A stretch of DNA of 64,000 nt from the NCBI GenBank assembly GCA_016201105.1, contig JACQDN010000059.1, positions 1-64,000 on the forward strand, in the 5' to 3' direction. This DNA comes from Pseudomonadota bacterium (lineage in GTDB: Bacteria > Pseudomonadota > Alphaproteobacteria > Micropepsales > Micropepsaceae). The notes under the pieces are model-generated. The model searched no databases. It was not told the origin of the DNA and saw only the letters and a program-made list of their open reading frames with translations. This document shows, piece after piece, positions 53,106 to 62,514 of this stretch. The first letter of the stretch is position 1. Each line of letters opens with the position of its first letter. Both the position numbers and the translations under genes were made by a program.

Positions 53106-53918
53106 CTAATTCTGCACTCCAATCATCCACGCTCCGGCGGCAAGAGCGGCGATGCCGGCCAGCGTAGACAGATATCTGCCGCCCGGAACGATCTTCTCCG
53201 CCAATACGAAAATCATGATGGCGGCGATCCACAGTACGTTCATCACGCCGCCGACGAACAACAGCGCCATCAGCGCCCAGCAACAGCCGATGCAGTAAAA
53301 CCCGTGCAGGGCGCCAAGCCGGAGCGATCCGAACGCGGTCGATTGAAACCCGCCGTGACGCTGCACGAAGGAGAGCGGCGCGCGGCATTGCGACAGGCAC
53401 GCGTTCTTGAGCGGCGAGAGCTGATAGAGCCCCGCGACCAGGAGAATGGCGCCGCCGAAATAGCGGCTCGTGCTCGCCATTGCCGGCGACAGCAGCGCGG
53501 CCTGCTCGAGGCTAAATTGCGCCGCCGTCGCGAGCGCGGCGAACAATGTCCACGCCAGCAGATAGCCGGAGGCGAACCATCCGGCCGGCGCGAAGGGCTT
53601 GCCCAAGGTGCCCGATTGCCGTGCCACCTGGGTGTAGATGAGAACCATGGGCGCGACCGACGGCGTCATCATGCCGATCATCATCACCGCCCACATCGTG
53701 AAGACGAACAGAGCGTGCATCGCCGTCCACTGCACGAAAGCGGGCGCCAGCATCGCGCCCATGTCCATCCCGGGCATGGCGGCCGGCGCCGCATTCATCC
53801 CGGCCGCCAGCCACAGCACATAGGCCCACGCCAACGCGGTGAGCGCGATCAGCGCCGCGGCGGCGATCAGGCCGTCGCGTTTGAGCAGCGCCGAAAGCGC
53901 CCCGCCCGGCTCACTCAT
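53106..53918 (-). CDS. DUF2182 family membrane protein
   Basis: The 270-residue protein has about seven membrane helices and the DUF2182 signature MWAVMMIGMMTPSVAPMVL, and a Cys-rich stretch near 175-225 (LKNACLSQCRAPL, GFYCIGCCWALM). The family is predicted to bind metal. Its start overlaps the stop of the upstream DUF1326 gene (ATGA), a pairing that recurs in proteobacteria. The gap to the convergent TPR gene is only 11 bases. Function unknown. Confidence 0.85.
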   Translation of the reverse strand: MSEPGGALSALLKRDGLIAAAALIALTALAWAYVLWLAAGMNAAPAAMPGMDMGAMLAPAFVQWTAMHALFVFTMWAVMMIGMMTPSVAPMVLIYTQVARQSGTLGKPFAPAGWFASGYLLAWTLFAALATAAQFSLEQAALLSPAMASTSRYFGGAILLVAGLYQLSPLKNACLSQCRAPLSFVQRHGGFQSTAFGSLRLGALHGFYCIGCCWALMALLFVGGVMNVLWIAAIMIFVLAEKIVPGGRYLSTLAGIAALAAGAWMIGVQN

Positions 53919-54553
53919 GCCGGAATGATGCCGTCCTGGCTCAGATGCAGCTCGGCGAACTGGCCGTAGGAATCGGCGAGCGACAATTCGATCGGACCGA
54001 AGGTCTTGGTCCAGCCGCGGCCGATTTCGGCGCTGGTGAATTCGAAACCGCCCTCGGGTTCAATGCGGATGCGATGCTCGGCGCCGGTCACCGAATTGAC
54101 GATCGGCTCGCCGCGCTGATCGATATAGTCGGGCACCTTCAGGCGCGCGCGGCGCTTGGCGATGTCCACTGCGAATTCGATATCGGCGAAGACCGGATCG
54201 TAGGCTTTCGACAGCATCGACGAAAACACCTGGAACATGGTGGCGCCGGGCTTGGTGTCCTGCCCGCTCATGATCCGCAGCAGTGCATTGCGCTGCGCTT
54301 GATTGGCGCGCTTGTCGACAATGGGGACCGCTTCGCCGTTTCCCTCGTGGATCGCGCCGGGATAGCGAAAGATGCCGGCCAGCCGCAAGCCGTCGAGCTT
54401 GGTGTCGCCGTGATAGCCCTTGTCGATCTCGACGCCGACGACGGCGGAACAATTGCCGTAGGTCGGCAGCGCGTTGAATTGACAGGGACAACCATAGGAG
54501 CAGTTGCAGTTGGCAAATTCGCGGCCGTGAATGGCCCATTTGGTATCGGTCAT
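53915..54553 (-). CDS. DUF1326 family protein
   Basis: The 212-residue protein has the DUF1326 Cys-rich start CNCSYGCPCQFN (about 16-27), which probably binds metal, followed by a beta-rich soluble domain (GFEFTSAEIGRGWTKTFGPIELSL near the end). No signal peptide is seen. It is translationally coupled to the DUF2182 gene, so the two very likely act together, with DUF2182 as the membrane part. Confidence 0.88.
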   Translation of the reverse strand: MTDTKWAIHGREFANCNCSYGCPCQFNALPTYGNCSAVVGVEIDKGYHGDTKLDGLRLAGIFRYPGAIHEGNGEAVPIVDKRANQAQRNALLRIMSGQDTKPGATMFQVFSSMLSKAYDPVFADIEFAVDIAKRRARLKVPDYIDQRGEPIVNSVTGAEHRIRIEPEGGFEFTSAEIGRGWTKTFGPIELSLADSYGQFAELHLSQDGIIPA

Positions 54554-54691
54554 CGTACCCTCCTGCGATAACGGTGAAACGAACCTTCGACGCGCCCTGA
54601 AGCATCAAGCCTAGCACAGGGTTGGCCAAGCGGAAGTGGCTCAACGGCCCGTTGTGCCGGCCGGGGTTGGGGATTGCCCGGCCTTCGGACT

Positions 54692-56263
54692 TTATTTGGC
54701 GTCGCGCACCACGCCGTCGTTGAAAAACCACTCCCGCCTCGCAGGGACCAACTTCGGCCATGGTGCCGTGTTGTTCGGCGGAACGACGGTCAACAGGTAT
54801 CCGATCGGCGGTCCGTGAATGCCGCCGAAGGCATGGGCGAGAGTGACCGTGACCGATGTCGTTCCTGGAAAATGGAACTGGCGGACCTTCGCAGTGCACT
54901 CCGGATTGCTTGCAAGACACACAATGAGAAGACCGTGCTCGGCAAGGTCACGAGGGGTAACCCACGGCGCATAACGGAAGGTCATCTCGATGAATTCCGA
55001 CGGCGAATCGGCGCTATAGAAAACAATCGCGTCGGCGATCGAAAACGGACCGCTGACATAGCGCAGCCTTGTATGTGTCACCTGGTGCCAGATATCCGTT
55101 GCGCGCTCGGCGAGTTCACGCCGCGGCCGCAAGATCTCTCCCTTGCCCAAGCGCACGGAGACTTCCATGTTCTCGTAGGCGACTGCGTAGGAAATCCCCG
55201 CCGCAACGACAGCCGAAGCCGCAACGGCCCAGGATAAGCGGCGCACAAAAGCGGCATCCGGCTGCACGTCGAAAACTTCCGTCGCCAGCAACGGAACGAG
55301 GCAAAACAGCGCTATGCCCGTGCGTTCCGACAGGTGCACGCGAAGCGCTATCGCAAAGACGAGGGTCAAAAGGGACGGCAACAGACAGAGTATCGCCAGC
55401 AGGCGGAATTTCGGATCGCTTGCGAGCCGTCGCAAACGGTCGCCCAAGGTGGGCAGCGAATATCTCCCTGCCCAGAGCAGCACTGCAAACAGAACGATCT
55501 GCCCGCCGAAATACCAGCCGACAAAGCTCTCCAGCTGAACAAGGTCTGTCGCCCAATCGGTATTCGACATCGCCTGAACATAGTGCAGCGGCAAATATCC
55601 GTTCGCCTGGAGCCACATCAGGTGCGGCGCGAAGACAAGACCGCCCACCAGCATCGCGACATAAGGCGATGCCGATTTGAAATAGGCGGCCCTTGCGGGG
55701 TGCTGCACCGCACCGGCCAGGCACGTGACAAGAAGAAGGACCGCGTAATACTTCGACAGCATGTCGAGGCCGGCGAAAACACCGAAGCCGATGGCATAAG
55801 CGATACGCCTGGTCTCCAGCGAGCGCACAAAAAAATACGCGGTCCACGGCCACAGCGACAGGAAGATCGTGTTGCCGCCGTAGCGGTCGTTGAAGATCGT
55901 GTAAAAAGGCGTCAGCAGCAAAAGCAGCGTTGCGACCGTCTGCTTTTGCCCTTCTGCGAAACAGCCGATCAGGCGCCAGGCGCCTATAAGACCAAGCCCC
56001 GCGTTAAGGCTCAGCAACAGCGCATAGGCCCACTGCGTGCGCGGAAACAGCAAAAACCAACCGCCCGATATCCAGGCCCATAAAGGCGGATGCTCGTAAT
56101 AACCAAACTGAAATTCGCGTCCCCAGACATAGGCTTCTGCCGAGTCGTTATCGATCACCGTCGAGCTTTGCGAGACCGCGTGGTAGATCGTCCACAGCGC
56201 GACGAACGCGATGAACCATTGCAACAAAGCAAGTGCACGGTGTCGCTGTTGTTGAGCGGTCAT
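54692..56263 (-). CDS. GT39-type membrane glycosyltransferase
   Basis: The 523-residue protein has about 11-12 membrane helices and the ArnT/PMT layout: the first periplasmic loop has DNDSAEAYVWGREF and YEHPPLWAWISGGWF with an acidic catalytic residue, and the C-terminal part (about 410-520) is a soluble periplasmic domain. It uses polyprenyl-phosphate sugar donors to decorate lipid A, cell-wall or protein acceptors. The ATG at 56263 gives a normal short N-terminus. It is divergent from a GT2 gene that could supply the donor. Confidence 0.83.
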   Translation of the reverse strand: MTAQQQRHRALALLQWFIAFVALWTIYHAVSQSSTVIDNDSAEAYVWGREFQFGYYEHPPLWAWISGGWFLLFPRTQWAYALLLSLNAGLGLIGAWRLIGCFAEGQKQTVATLLLLLTPFYTIFNDRYGGNTIFLSLWPWTAYFFVRSLETRRIAYAIGFGVFAGLDMLSKYYAVLLLVTCLAGAVQHPARAAYFKSASPYVAMLVGGLVFAPHLMWLQANGYLPLHYVQAMSNTDWATDLVQLESFVGWYFGGQIVLFAVLLWAGRYSLPTLGDRLRRLASDPKFRLLAILCLLPSLLTLVFAIALRVHLSERTGIALFCLVPLLATEVFDVQPDAAFVRRLSWAVAASAVVAAGISYAVAYENMEVSVRLGKGEILRPRRELAERATDIWHQVTHTRLRYVSGPFSIADAIVFYSADSPSEFIEMTFRYAPWVTPRDLAEHGLLIVCLASNPECTAKVRQFHFPGTTSVTVTLAHAFGGIHGPPIGYLLTVVPPNNTAPWPKLVPARREWFFNDGVVRDAK

Positions 56264-56688
56264 TCGCAAATTTCGGGTATCGCTGTAGTGGAGAGTTTCT
56301 GACCTTGCCGCGCAGCGGCGTTGTAATCTCGACGGCCGAAAAACGCTCGGCCACGCGGTCGCGTCGCCGCAGGAAATTGCCCGCCACCGTTGCCGCGATC
56401 CATGTGTAACAACGTCGCCAATCGCGTGCGCCACAACAGCGACTCTCGCGCAGGGCTAGTGAGTGTCATGTGCATGGCGCCGTAAATTGCATCGCTCTGT
56501 CGAAACACACAGGCGCCCCTCGACGCGTATCGCCGGCTGACAGGTTTACGTTTTGTTCACCAAACGAACATACCCCAGCAATCCTGGCGGTTAGAGTGGT
56601 GCGGTGGCGTCATGTCTGGGGAGACCCTTCGCAACGCGTTTTGAAATGGGGGGTTATTGGATGTGGTGTTGCCGCAAGCGAGTCACGC
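56264..56688. other. Divergent intergenic region
   Basis: 425 bases between two divergent glycosyltransferase genes must hold both promoters. A degenerate inverted sequence around TTTTGTTCACCAAACGAAC (about 56550-56570) is the only structure I notice. No gene or RNA is recognised. Confidence 0.45.
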
Positions 56689-57741
56689 ATGAACGCCGAA
56701 AGTCGAATCCGCCCGCGGTCCTTTGAGCGCAAAAGCGTTGCCTTTGTAATCCCCTTCTACAACGAAGCCGCGAACCTGCGCTCCCTGGTACAAGCGCTGG
56801 AAACCTATAGCCATCACGCAAGTTCCAAATGGTCGATCGCCATCGATGCCGTCTTTGTCGATGACGGAAGCGTCGACGGCGGCTTCGATCTGCTGCGGGA
56901 GATCGCGCAAAACCGCCAATGGCCCATGAGATTGCGGATGATCCGTCTGAGCCGCAATTTCGGCAAAGAAGCCGCCCTTACGGCCGGCCTCGACGTCGTC
57001 GAGACCGACGCCGTGGTCCTGATCGACGCCGACCTTCAGCATCCTTTTGCGGTTGTCGATGATTTCATCGCCGGTTGGCTCGACGGATTCGACATCGTCT
57101 ACGGTGTCGCCAAGGCGTCCGTTCACGAAGGCGCGGCCAAGAAGCTGGCCCGCAAACTCGCCTATGTCACGATGAACGCGGACAGCGACATTCCCATCCC
57201 GTCCAATGCCGGAGATTTTCGGCTAATGTCTCGCCGAGCCTACTCGGCGCTGCGCCAATTGGGTGAACGCCGCAGGTTGATGAAGGGGCTCTATGGCTGG
57301 ATTGGATTTCGCCAGAAGGCGGTTGCGTATGAACCGGCCGAGCGGATTTCAGGGAGCACCAAGTTCTCCGCGCTTCGGTTGTGGGCCATGACGATGGACG
57401 GCGTGACGTCCAACACGCTGCTGCCGCTGCGGCTCAGCGCAATGACCGGGTTCGCCGGCGCCATCCTGACAAGCTGCTACGCCGTGTGGACGATTTTCGA
57501 GAAGGTTTATTTCGGAATTTCCGTGCCCGGTTATCCCACGCTGATCGTCCTGATGGGTTTTGTAGGCGCGTTACAGCTCATCTTTCTGGGGGTCATCGGC
57601 GAGTATCTCGGCCGGGTGCTTGTTGAAGTGAAACAGCGTCCCCGCTACATCGTCGAGTCGGACATTTCGATTGCGAGCAAGTCACCGCGTCTGGCCGCGT
57701 TGTCGCAAAACCCTCTCAAGGATCGCGGCGACGCCGCCTGA
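56689..57741 (+). CDS. GT2 polyprenyl-phosphate glycosyltransferase
   Basis: The 350-residue protein has the GT-A catalytic domain (IPFYNEAANLRSLVQAL, VFVDDGSVDGG, the metal-binding DADLQHP) and two C-terminal membrane helices (about 240-262 and 280-305), as in DPM1/ArnC-type enzymes. It should transfer a sugar from a nucleotide donor to a polyprenyl phosphate, which the divergent GT39 enzyme could use. The start at 56689 has only a weak site. Confidence 0.87.
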   Translation: MNAESRIRPRSFERKSVAFVIPFYNEAANLRSLVQALETYSHHASSKWSIAIDAVFVDDGSVDGGFDLLREIAQNRQWPMRLRMIRLSRNFGKEAALTAGLDVVETDAVVLIDADLQHPFAVVDDFIAGWLDGFDIVYGVAKASVHEGAAKKLARKLAYVTMNADSDIPIPSNAGDFRLMSRRAYSALRQLGERRRLMKGLYGWIGFRQKAVAYEPAERISGSTKFSALRLWAMTMDGVTSNTLLPLRLSAMTGFAGAILTSCYAVWTIFEKVYFGISVPGYPTLIVLMGFVGALQLIFLGVIGEYLGRVLVEVKQRPRYIVESDISIASKSPRLAALSQNPLKDRGDAA

Positions 57742-57759
57742 TTTGAACCGGGTCGCCGT

Positions 57760-59829
57760 TCACTCCACAAAGCCCGGATCTCCCTCGACAATCCGCCGCG
57801 TCAGAGCCGGCGCTTCGCCTGCGTTCCAGAGCGCCGCGCTATGCACCACGCGATAGCGGATCGGTCCGCCGTCCGGCATCGTGCTGCGTTCCAACGGCCG
57901 CGGAATGCAGACGAATTCGGTTTCGAATTTATCCGCCGACGCGGTGACGACGGCATAACCATGTCCCCCCATGTCGACGAACGAGACATGCGGCGCGTTG
58001 TTCGGATTCGAGAGCGCCCTTGCCTTCTCCGCGTCGCCGCTTTGCGCGTATTCGAGCGCGGACTTCACGCCGTGATGCAGAAGCGTGTTGACGGTCGGCT
58101 GCGGTCTCGCATTCGCCCTGTCCGCGACGAACAGTGGGCGCAGCGGATGATCTTTCGGGAAATTGTGTTCCAGCGCTTCGGCCAAACCTGGCGCTGAAAT
58201 CGAACCGGTGATGAAGGCGATGCCGACAGGCTCGAACTCTCGCGGCGGCAGCGCCTTGGCGGCGAGGCCGGCCCAGAAACTGTGACGGTCGCCGGTGATG
58301 GTGGCAAAACCGGAGATCCGGTTTTTTGCCACGTGATCGTAGATCTCCGCACGCTCTACGAACGCCGAACTCGGATCGCCGCCGCCGAAGCTCGCATAGC
58401 CGTCGCTTGGCCACGGCTTACCCAACCCGGGCGGCAAATTCTGCGGATCGGCGCGCATATCGAGCGTACCGGCCGTATTGCCCCAGATTTTCCACGTCGC
58501 CTCAGACGCCGAGAGACGCTCCAGAAACCATTTCTTTTGCTCCGCACCAAGCACGGTCTGCGCCGGCTCGTTTTTTCGGAAGTTCGCCACTTCGACGTCA
58601 CCGAACTTCAACGTGGCGGGAGGTTTGCCGCCGTTCGCTGTTTTTCCGGCATCGATGATTTCCAGCACGTCCTGCGGAAAGAATTGCGGAAATTCCTTCG
58701 TCGAGAACACTTGCGCTTCAGCACGGCCGCTCGGGTCTTCGGAGCGATAGCTGTGCTGATCGGTGATGATGAGATCGACGTGCCGGCCCCAGCGCAGCGC
58801 GCGATAACCGGTCAAGCTGCCGATCGCAGCGAGATTGTTCGGTTCGTCGCCCAGTCCGTGATCGTCGAATTTCGCGACCGGCGCATCCATCACAGCGGGC
58901 GGATCGAAACGGTCCAGCGACGGTGATGGTTTGCGCACACGCGCCGGCTGATATTCGAACCAGGCCTGATTTGCCGCCACTTTTCGCGTCTGCGCCGGCC
59001 GGTTCACGCCTTTGAATTTCTGGATGCCCTGCCAGCCCAGCCAGGAGAATTCGTGATTGTCCCACATGTTCACGAAGGCAAAGCGGGCGCGGGCGTCCTG
59101 GATATCGGGATCGTGCAGATAGGCGCGATAGACGGCGCGATAATCGTCGGTCGTCGTGGGAATATGGAAATCGGCGATCTTTTCGCCGCCGGCATAACGC
59201 ACGATGTCGCGCAACCGGCGGTCATACATGCCTTGTGGACGATCTTCGGGGTACCAGACAATTTCATAGATGAAATCGCCCAGATGGAAGACGAAGCCGA
59301 TCTTGTCTTTCGGCGCGGCGCGCTCGTCTTCGTAGATCATCCGGCGAAACGCATTCTGCGCGCCTTGATTGACGTTCTGACAGGAGACGAAGGCAAAGCG
59401 CACAGGGCGCGGATCGTCTTCCAGCGGCGCCGTCACCGTGCGGCCGATCCGGCTGCCGTTGCCGTGCCGGTCGGTGAAGCGGTACCAGTATTCGGAGGCG
59501 GGCTTCAGCCCGCCGACAAGAACGCGGCAGGTCCAATCGGAGTCTGCCGAGATTGCGGCTGGTGTGCGCGCGACGATATTTTCGAACGTTGCATCCGTGG
59601 CGACTTCGACAATCAGCTTGGGCGGTTTTTCATTGGCCAGAGGTGCGCGACGCGTCCACAAGAGCACACTGGTGGAATCCGGATCGCCGGAGGCCACACC
59701 CTCAGCGAAGAGATCCCGGCGCTCGCGCCAGGCGATTTTCGATTTCGCGGCAACATCGCCGCTCCACAGCGCGGTCGCGCCAAGGGCGGCAGCGGCAAGA
59801 GTGAATTGGCGGCGGTCGATCTTCGTCAT
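57760..59829 (-). CDS. Alkaline phosphatase D (PhoD) family, Tat-exported
   Basis: The 689-residue metallophosphoesterase begins with a Tat signal (DRRQFTLAAAALGATALW). The N-terminal PhoD_N domain is followed by the catalytic domain with HLGDFIYE, MWDNHEFSW, TDQHSYRSED and GDRHSFWAG, which hold the Fe/Ca ligands. It should hydrolyse phosphodiesters or monoesters outside the cytoplasm, as in phosphate scavenging. Start at 59829 is the ATG that puts the Tat signal first. No Pho box is evident upstream. Confidence 0.93.
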   Translation of the reverse strand: MTKIDRRQFTLAAAALGATALWSGDVAAKSKIAWRERRDLFAEGVASGDPDSTSVLLWTRRAPLANEKPPKLIVEVATDATFENIVARTPAAISADSDWTCRVLVGGLKPASEYWYRFTDRHGNGSRIGRTVTAPLEDDPRPVRFAFVSCQNVNQGAQNAFRRMIYEDERAAPKDKIGFVFHLGDFIYEIVWYPEDRPQGMYDRRLRDIVRYAGGEKIADFHIPTTTDDYRAVYRAYLHDPDIQDARARFAFVNMWDNHEFSWLGWQGIQKFKGVNRPAQTRKVAANQAWFEYQPARVRKPSPSLDRFDPPAVMDAPVAKFDDHGLGDEPNNLAAIGSLTGYRALRWGRHVDLIITDQHSYRSEDPSGRAEAQVFSTKEFPQFFPQDVLEIIDAGKTANGGKPPATLKFGDVEVANFRKNEPAQTVLGAEQKKWFLERLSASEATWKIWGNTAGTLDMRADPQNLPPGLGKPWPSDGYASFGGGDPSSAFVERAEIYDHVAKNRISGFATITGDRHSFWAGLAAKALPPREFEPVGIAFITGSISAPGLAEALEHNFPKDHPLRPLFVADRANARPQPTVNTLLHHGVKSALEYAQSGDAEKARALSNPNNAPHVSFVDMGGHGYAVVTASADKFETEFVCIPRPLERSTMPDGGPIRYRVVHSAALWNAGEAPALTRRIVEGDPGFVE

Positions 59830-59901
59830 GGCGCTTCCCCATTCCAATCCTGCTTATTTCTCAGTGTGACCTGGCGCTTGATCGCTTCAACCCACATTTT
59901 C

Positions 59902-59990
59902 GTCATCGCCCGCTGTATGCGGGCGACCCATCTTCTGCGAGAGATAAAGATAGGTCACCCGGACCTCGCTGCGCTCAGCCGGGGGATGAC
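59902..59990. repeat. Palindromic intergenic element
   Basis: GTCATCGCCCGC...GCGGGCGAC forms one hairpin and GTCATC/GATGAC at the outer ends closes a larger fold, with a GGTCACCCGG...CCGGGGGATGAC pair inside. It fills the 59830-60012 gap. Confidence 0.7.
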
Positions 59991-60012
59991 CGACTTGAAA
60001 GCCAAGCGATTG

Positions 60013-60750
60013 TCAGCGCTTGCGCCGCGCGATCATCAGCATCTGGGCGCGCTCTTCGGCTTCCATGGCGGCATCGACGCTGCCGGTTTCCAGCGCCGCA
60101 TCGAGCGTGCGCTTGGTGAGGCGCAGCGCATCGGGCTGCGCTTCGAGCATGGCGCGGGCCAGCGCGAGGCCGTGTTCGTCGAGTTCGCCGTCCGGAACCA
60201 CCGACGACACCAAGCCCGTATGTTCGGCGGCTTGCGCATCGATGGGGCGGCCCGTGAAGAGAGCTTCGCGCGCCCGCGAGATGCCGATGGCACGCTGCAG
60301 GCGCCAGCTGACGCCCAGTTCCGCCCCGGACAGGCCGACTTTCACGAACGCCGAATGAAACTTCGCCGTCTCGCTGGCGACGATGACGTCGCTGGCGAGC
60401 GCGAGCGCAAGGCCGCCGCCCGCCGCGGCGCCGCGCACGAGCGCGATGATGGGTTGCGGACAAGCGCGCATCGCCTTCATGAGATCGCGCAGCACCCAAT
60501 CGCCGTTGGGACCGTCCTGCAATTGATCGGGCTGCCCCATCGCCTTCAGATCGGCGCCGGCGCTGAAAGCGCGGCCCGCACCGCAGAGAAGAATGACACG
60601 CGTCTTGGTATCGCGGCGGCGGGCTTCGAAGTAGGCGAGCAGCTGTTCGGCCAGATCCTGGTTGAGCGCATTGAGCCGATTAGGCCGGTTCATCGTGACG
60701 CGATGGATTTCGTCGAGATCTTCCACGAGCAGAATGTCGCTACCAGACAT
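60013..60750 (-). CDS. Enoyl-CoA hydratase/isomerase family protein
   Basis: The 245-residue crotonase has the two oxyanion-hole segments (AFSAGADLKAM near 65 and GAAAGGGLALALASDVIV near 108-125), and VGLSGAELGVSWRL. It should act on acyl-CoA esters. The ATG at 60750 gives a normal start. It lies behind the aldehyde dehydrogenase gene, with a small hairpin (60778-60797) in the gap, and near an acyl-CoA ligase gene, suggesting fatty acid or aldehyde/CoA metabolism. Confidence 0.9.
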   Translation of the reverse strand: MSGSDILLVEDLDEIHRVTMNRPNRLNALNQDLAEQLLAYFEARRRDTKTRVILLCGAGRAFSAGADLKAMGQPDQLQDGPNGDWVLRDLMKAMRACPQPIIALVRGAAAGGGLALALASDVIVASETAKFHSAFVKVGLSGAELGVSWRLQRAIGISRAREALFTGRPIDAQAAEHTGLVSSVVPDGELDEHGLALARAMLEAQPDALRLTKRTLDAALETGSVDAAMEAEERAQMLMIARRKR

Positions 60751-60777
60751 GTTTTGGTCCCTCAACAGCACCGCAAC

Positions 60778-60797
60778 TACCTCTCCCTCGGGAGAGG
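60778..60797. repeat. Hairpin ACCTCTCCC/GGGAGAGGT
   Basis: A perfect 9-bp inverted repeat with a short loop lies between gabD-like and crotonase genes, resembling the ACCTCTCCC hairpin at 62362-62383. Confidence 0.6.
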
Positions 60798-60800
60798 TGA

Positions 60801-62267
60801 TCACACCGAGCCAAGCCCGCCAAGCAGCACATATTTGATCTCGAGGAAATCCTCGATGCCGTATTTCGAACCTTCCCGCCCGATGCCGGATTCCTTCATG
60901 CCGCCGAAGGGCGCGGTTTCGGTCGAGATGATCCCTTCGTTGATGCCGATGATGCCGTATTCGAGCGCCTCGGCGACGCGGATCACCCGGCCGACATCGC
61001 GTGTATAGAAGTAGGCGGCAAGGCCGTATTGCGTGTCGTTGGCGATACGGATCGCATCCTTCTCGTCCTTGAAACGAAAGAGCGTGGCGACGGGGCCGAA
61101 GATCTCTTCCTGGGCGATCTCCATTTTCTCGGTCACGCCGGTCACGATGGTGGGTTCGAAGAAGGTGCCGCCGAGCGGATGGCGATGACCGCCGGTGGCG
61201 ATGCGCGCGCCTTTCTGCACGGCATCGCTCAAGAGTCTTTCGACTTTTTCGATGGCGGCCGGATTGATCAAGGGGCCTTGCGTGATCTCATCGTCCAGGC
61301 CGTTGCCGACCTTCATTTTGCCGACACGATCCGCGAGTTTGGCGGTGAACGCCTCGTAGATCCCATCCTGCACCAGAAAGCGATTCGCGCAAACGCAGGT
61401 CTGTCCCATGTTGCGGTACTTCGAGAGCATCGCGCCGTCGGCGGCGGCATCGAGATCGGCATCGTCGAAGACGATGAAGGGCGCGTTGCCGCCGAGTTCG
61501 AGCGAGACCTTCTTCACGGTGGAAGCACACTGCGCCATCAAAATCTTGCCGATCTCGGTCGAACCGGTGAACGAGAATTTGCGCACCAGCGGGCTTTCGG
61601 TGAGTTCACGTCCCACTTTCGCGGCCTGACGCGAGGTCACGACGTTGAACACGCCTTTGGGAATCCCGGCGCGATGGGCGAGTTCGGCGAGCGCGGTCGC
61701 GGAGAGCGGGGTTTCCGACGGCGGCTTGATCAGGAAAGTGCAGCCCGCGGCGAGCGCGGGCGCGGCCTTGCGCGTGATCATAGCATTGGGAAAATTCCAC
61801 GGCGTGATGGCGGCCACGACACCGATCGGTTCCTTGAACACCAGCACGCGCTTTCCGTGCGCATGCGTCGGGATCACGTCGCCATAGATGCGCTTTCCCT
61901 CTTCGGCGAACCATTCGATGAAAGCGGCGCCATAGGCGACTTCGCCGCGCGTTTCGGCGAGCGGCTTGCCCTGTTCGGCCGTCATCAGCCGCGCGAGATC
62001 TTCCTGGTTCGCCATGATGAGTTCGAACCATTTGCGCATGAGGCCGGCGCGTTCTTTCGCGGTCTTGGCCCGCCAGGCAGGAAAGGCCGTGTGCGCCGCT
62101 TCGATGGCGGCGCGCACATCGGACGCATCGAAGTCGGCGACCTGCGCGATCGTTTCCCCAGTTGCGGGATTGGTCACCGCAAAGCGGGCGCCGGAGCGGG
62201 CCTGTACCCAGGCGCCGTCCACATAGGCATCGGCGCGCAACAGGGTTTCATCTTTGAGCTTGAGCAT
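60801..62267 (-). CDS. gabD: NAD(P)-dependent succinate-semialdehyde dehydrogenase
   Basis: The 488-residue aldehyde dehydrogenase has TPWNFPNAMI, FTGSTEIGK, the general-base Glu in LELGGNAPF and the nucleophile Cys in GQTCVCANR. The GabD-like features (PTIVTGVTEKMEIAQEEIFGP, TETAPFGGMKESGIGREG) favour succinate-semialdehyde or a close short-chain aldehyde. AAGGA seven bases before ATG 62267 supports the start. The enoyl-CoA hydratase-like gene follows after 50 bases on the same strand. Exact substrate is inferred. Confidence 0.88.
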   Translation of the reverse strand: MLKLKDETLLRADAYVDGAWVQARSGARFAVTNPATGETIAQVADFDASDVRAAIEAAHTAFPAWRAKTAKERAGLMRKWFELIMANQEDLARLMTAEQGKPLAETRGEVAYGAAFIEWFAEEGKRIYGDVIPTHAHGKRVLVFKEPIGVVAAITPWNFPNAMITRKAAPALAAGCTFLIKPPSETPLSATALAELAHRAGIPKGVFNVVTSRQAAKVGRELTESPLVRKFSFTGSTEIGKILMAQCASTVKKVSLELGGNAPFIVFDDADLDAAADGAMLSKYRNMGQTCVCANRFLVQDGIYEAFTAKLADRVGKMKVGNGLDDEITQGPLINPAAIEKVERLLSDAVQKGARIATGGHRHPLGGTFFEPTIVTGVTEKMEIAQEEIFGPVATLFRFKDEKDAIRIANDTQYGLAAYFYTRDVGRVIRVAEALEYGIIGINEGIISTETAPFGGMKESGIGREGSKYGIEDFLEIKYVLLGGLGSV

Positions 62268-62310
62268 GGCGGTGTCCTTCAGATCACGCACATCATAGAC
62301 GCGTTTCATC

Positions 62311-62494
62311 GTAGATAGGTTCGGGAAGATTTGCGACAAAGATGGGAACCCTGCACTATTATTACCTCTCCCTCGTGGAGAGGTCGAAATTCGCGAAGCG
62401 AATTTCGGGTGAGGGGTAAGAATAGCGCGCAACTGGAGAGGCTTCCCCTCACCCGACGCGCTTCGCGTGTCGACCTCCCCACAAGGGGGAGGTG
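62311..62494. repeat. Dispersed palindromic element with conserved head
   Basis: The head TAGATAGGT-CGGGAAGATTTGC (62311-62340) matches that at 33787-33825. It is followed by ACCTCTCCC/GGAGAGGT, CGAAATTCGC/GCGAATTTCG, GGGTGAGGGG/CCCCTCACCC, GACGCGC/GCGTGTC and ACCTCCCC/GGGGGAGGT hairpins. It separates gabD from the divergent acyl-CoA ligase gene. Confidence 0.75.
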
Positions 62495-62514
62495 ATGACA
62501 GAGCAGGCTTGACG

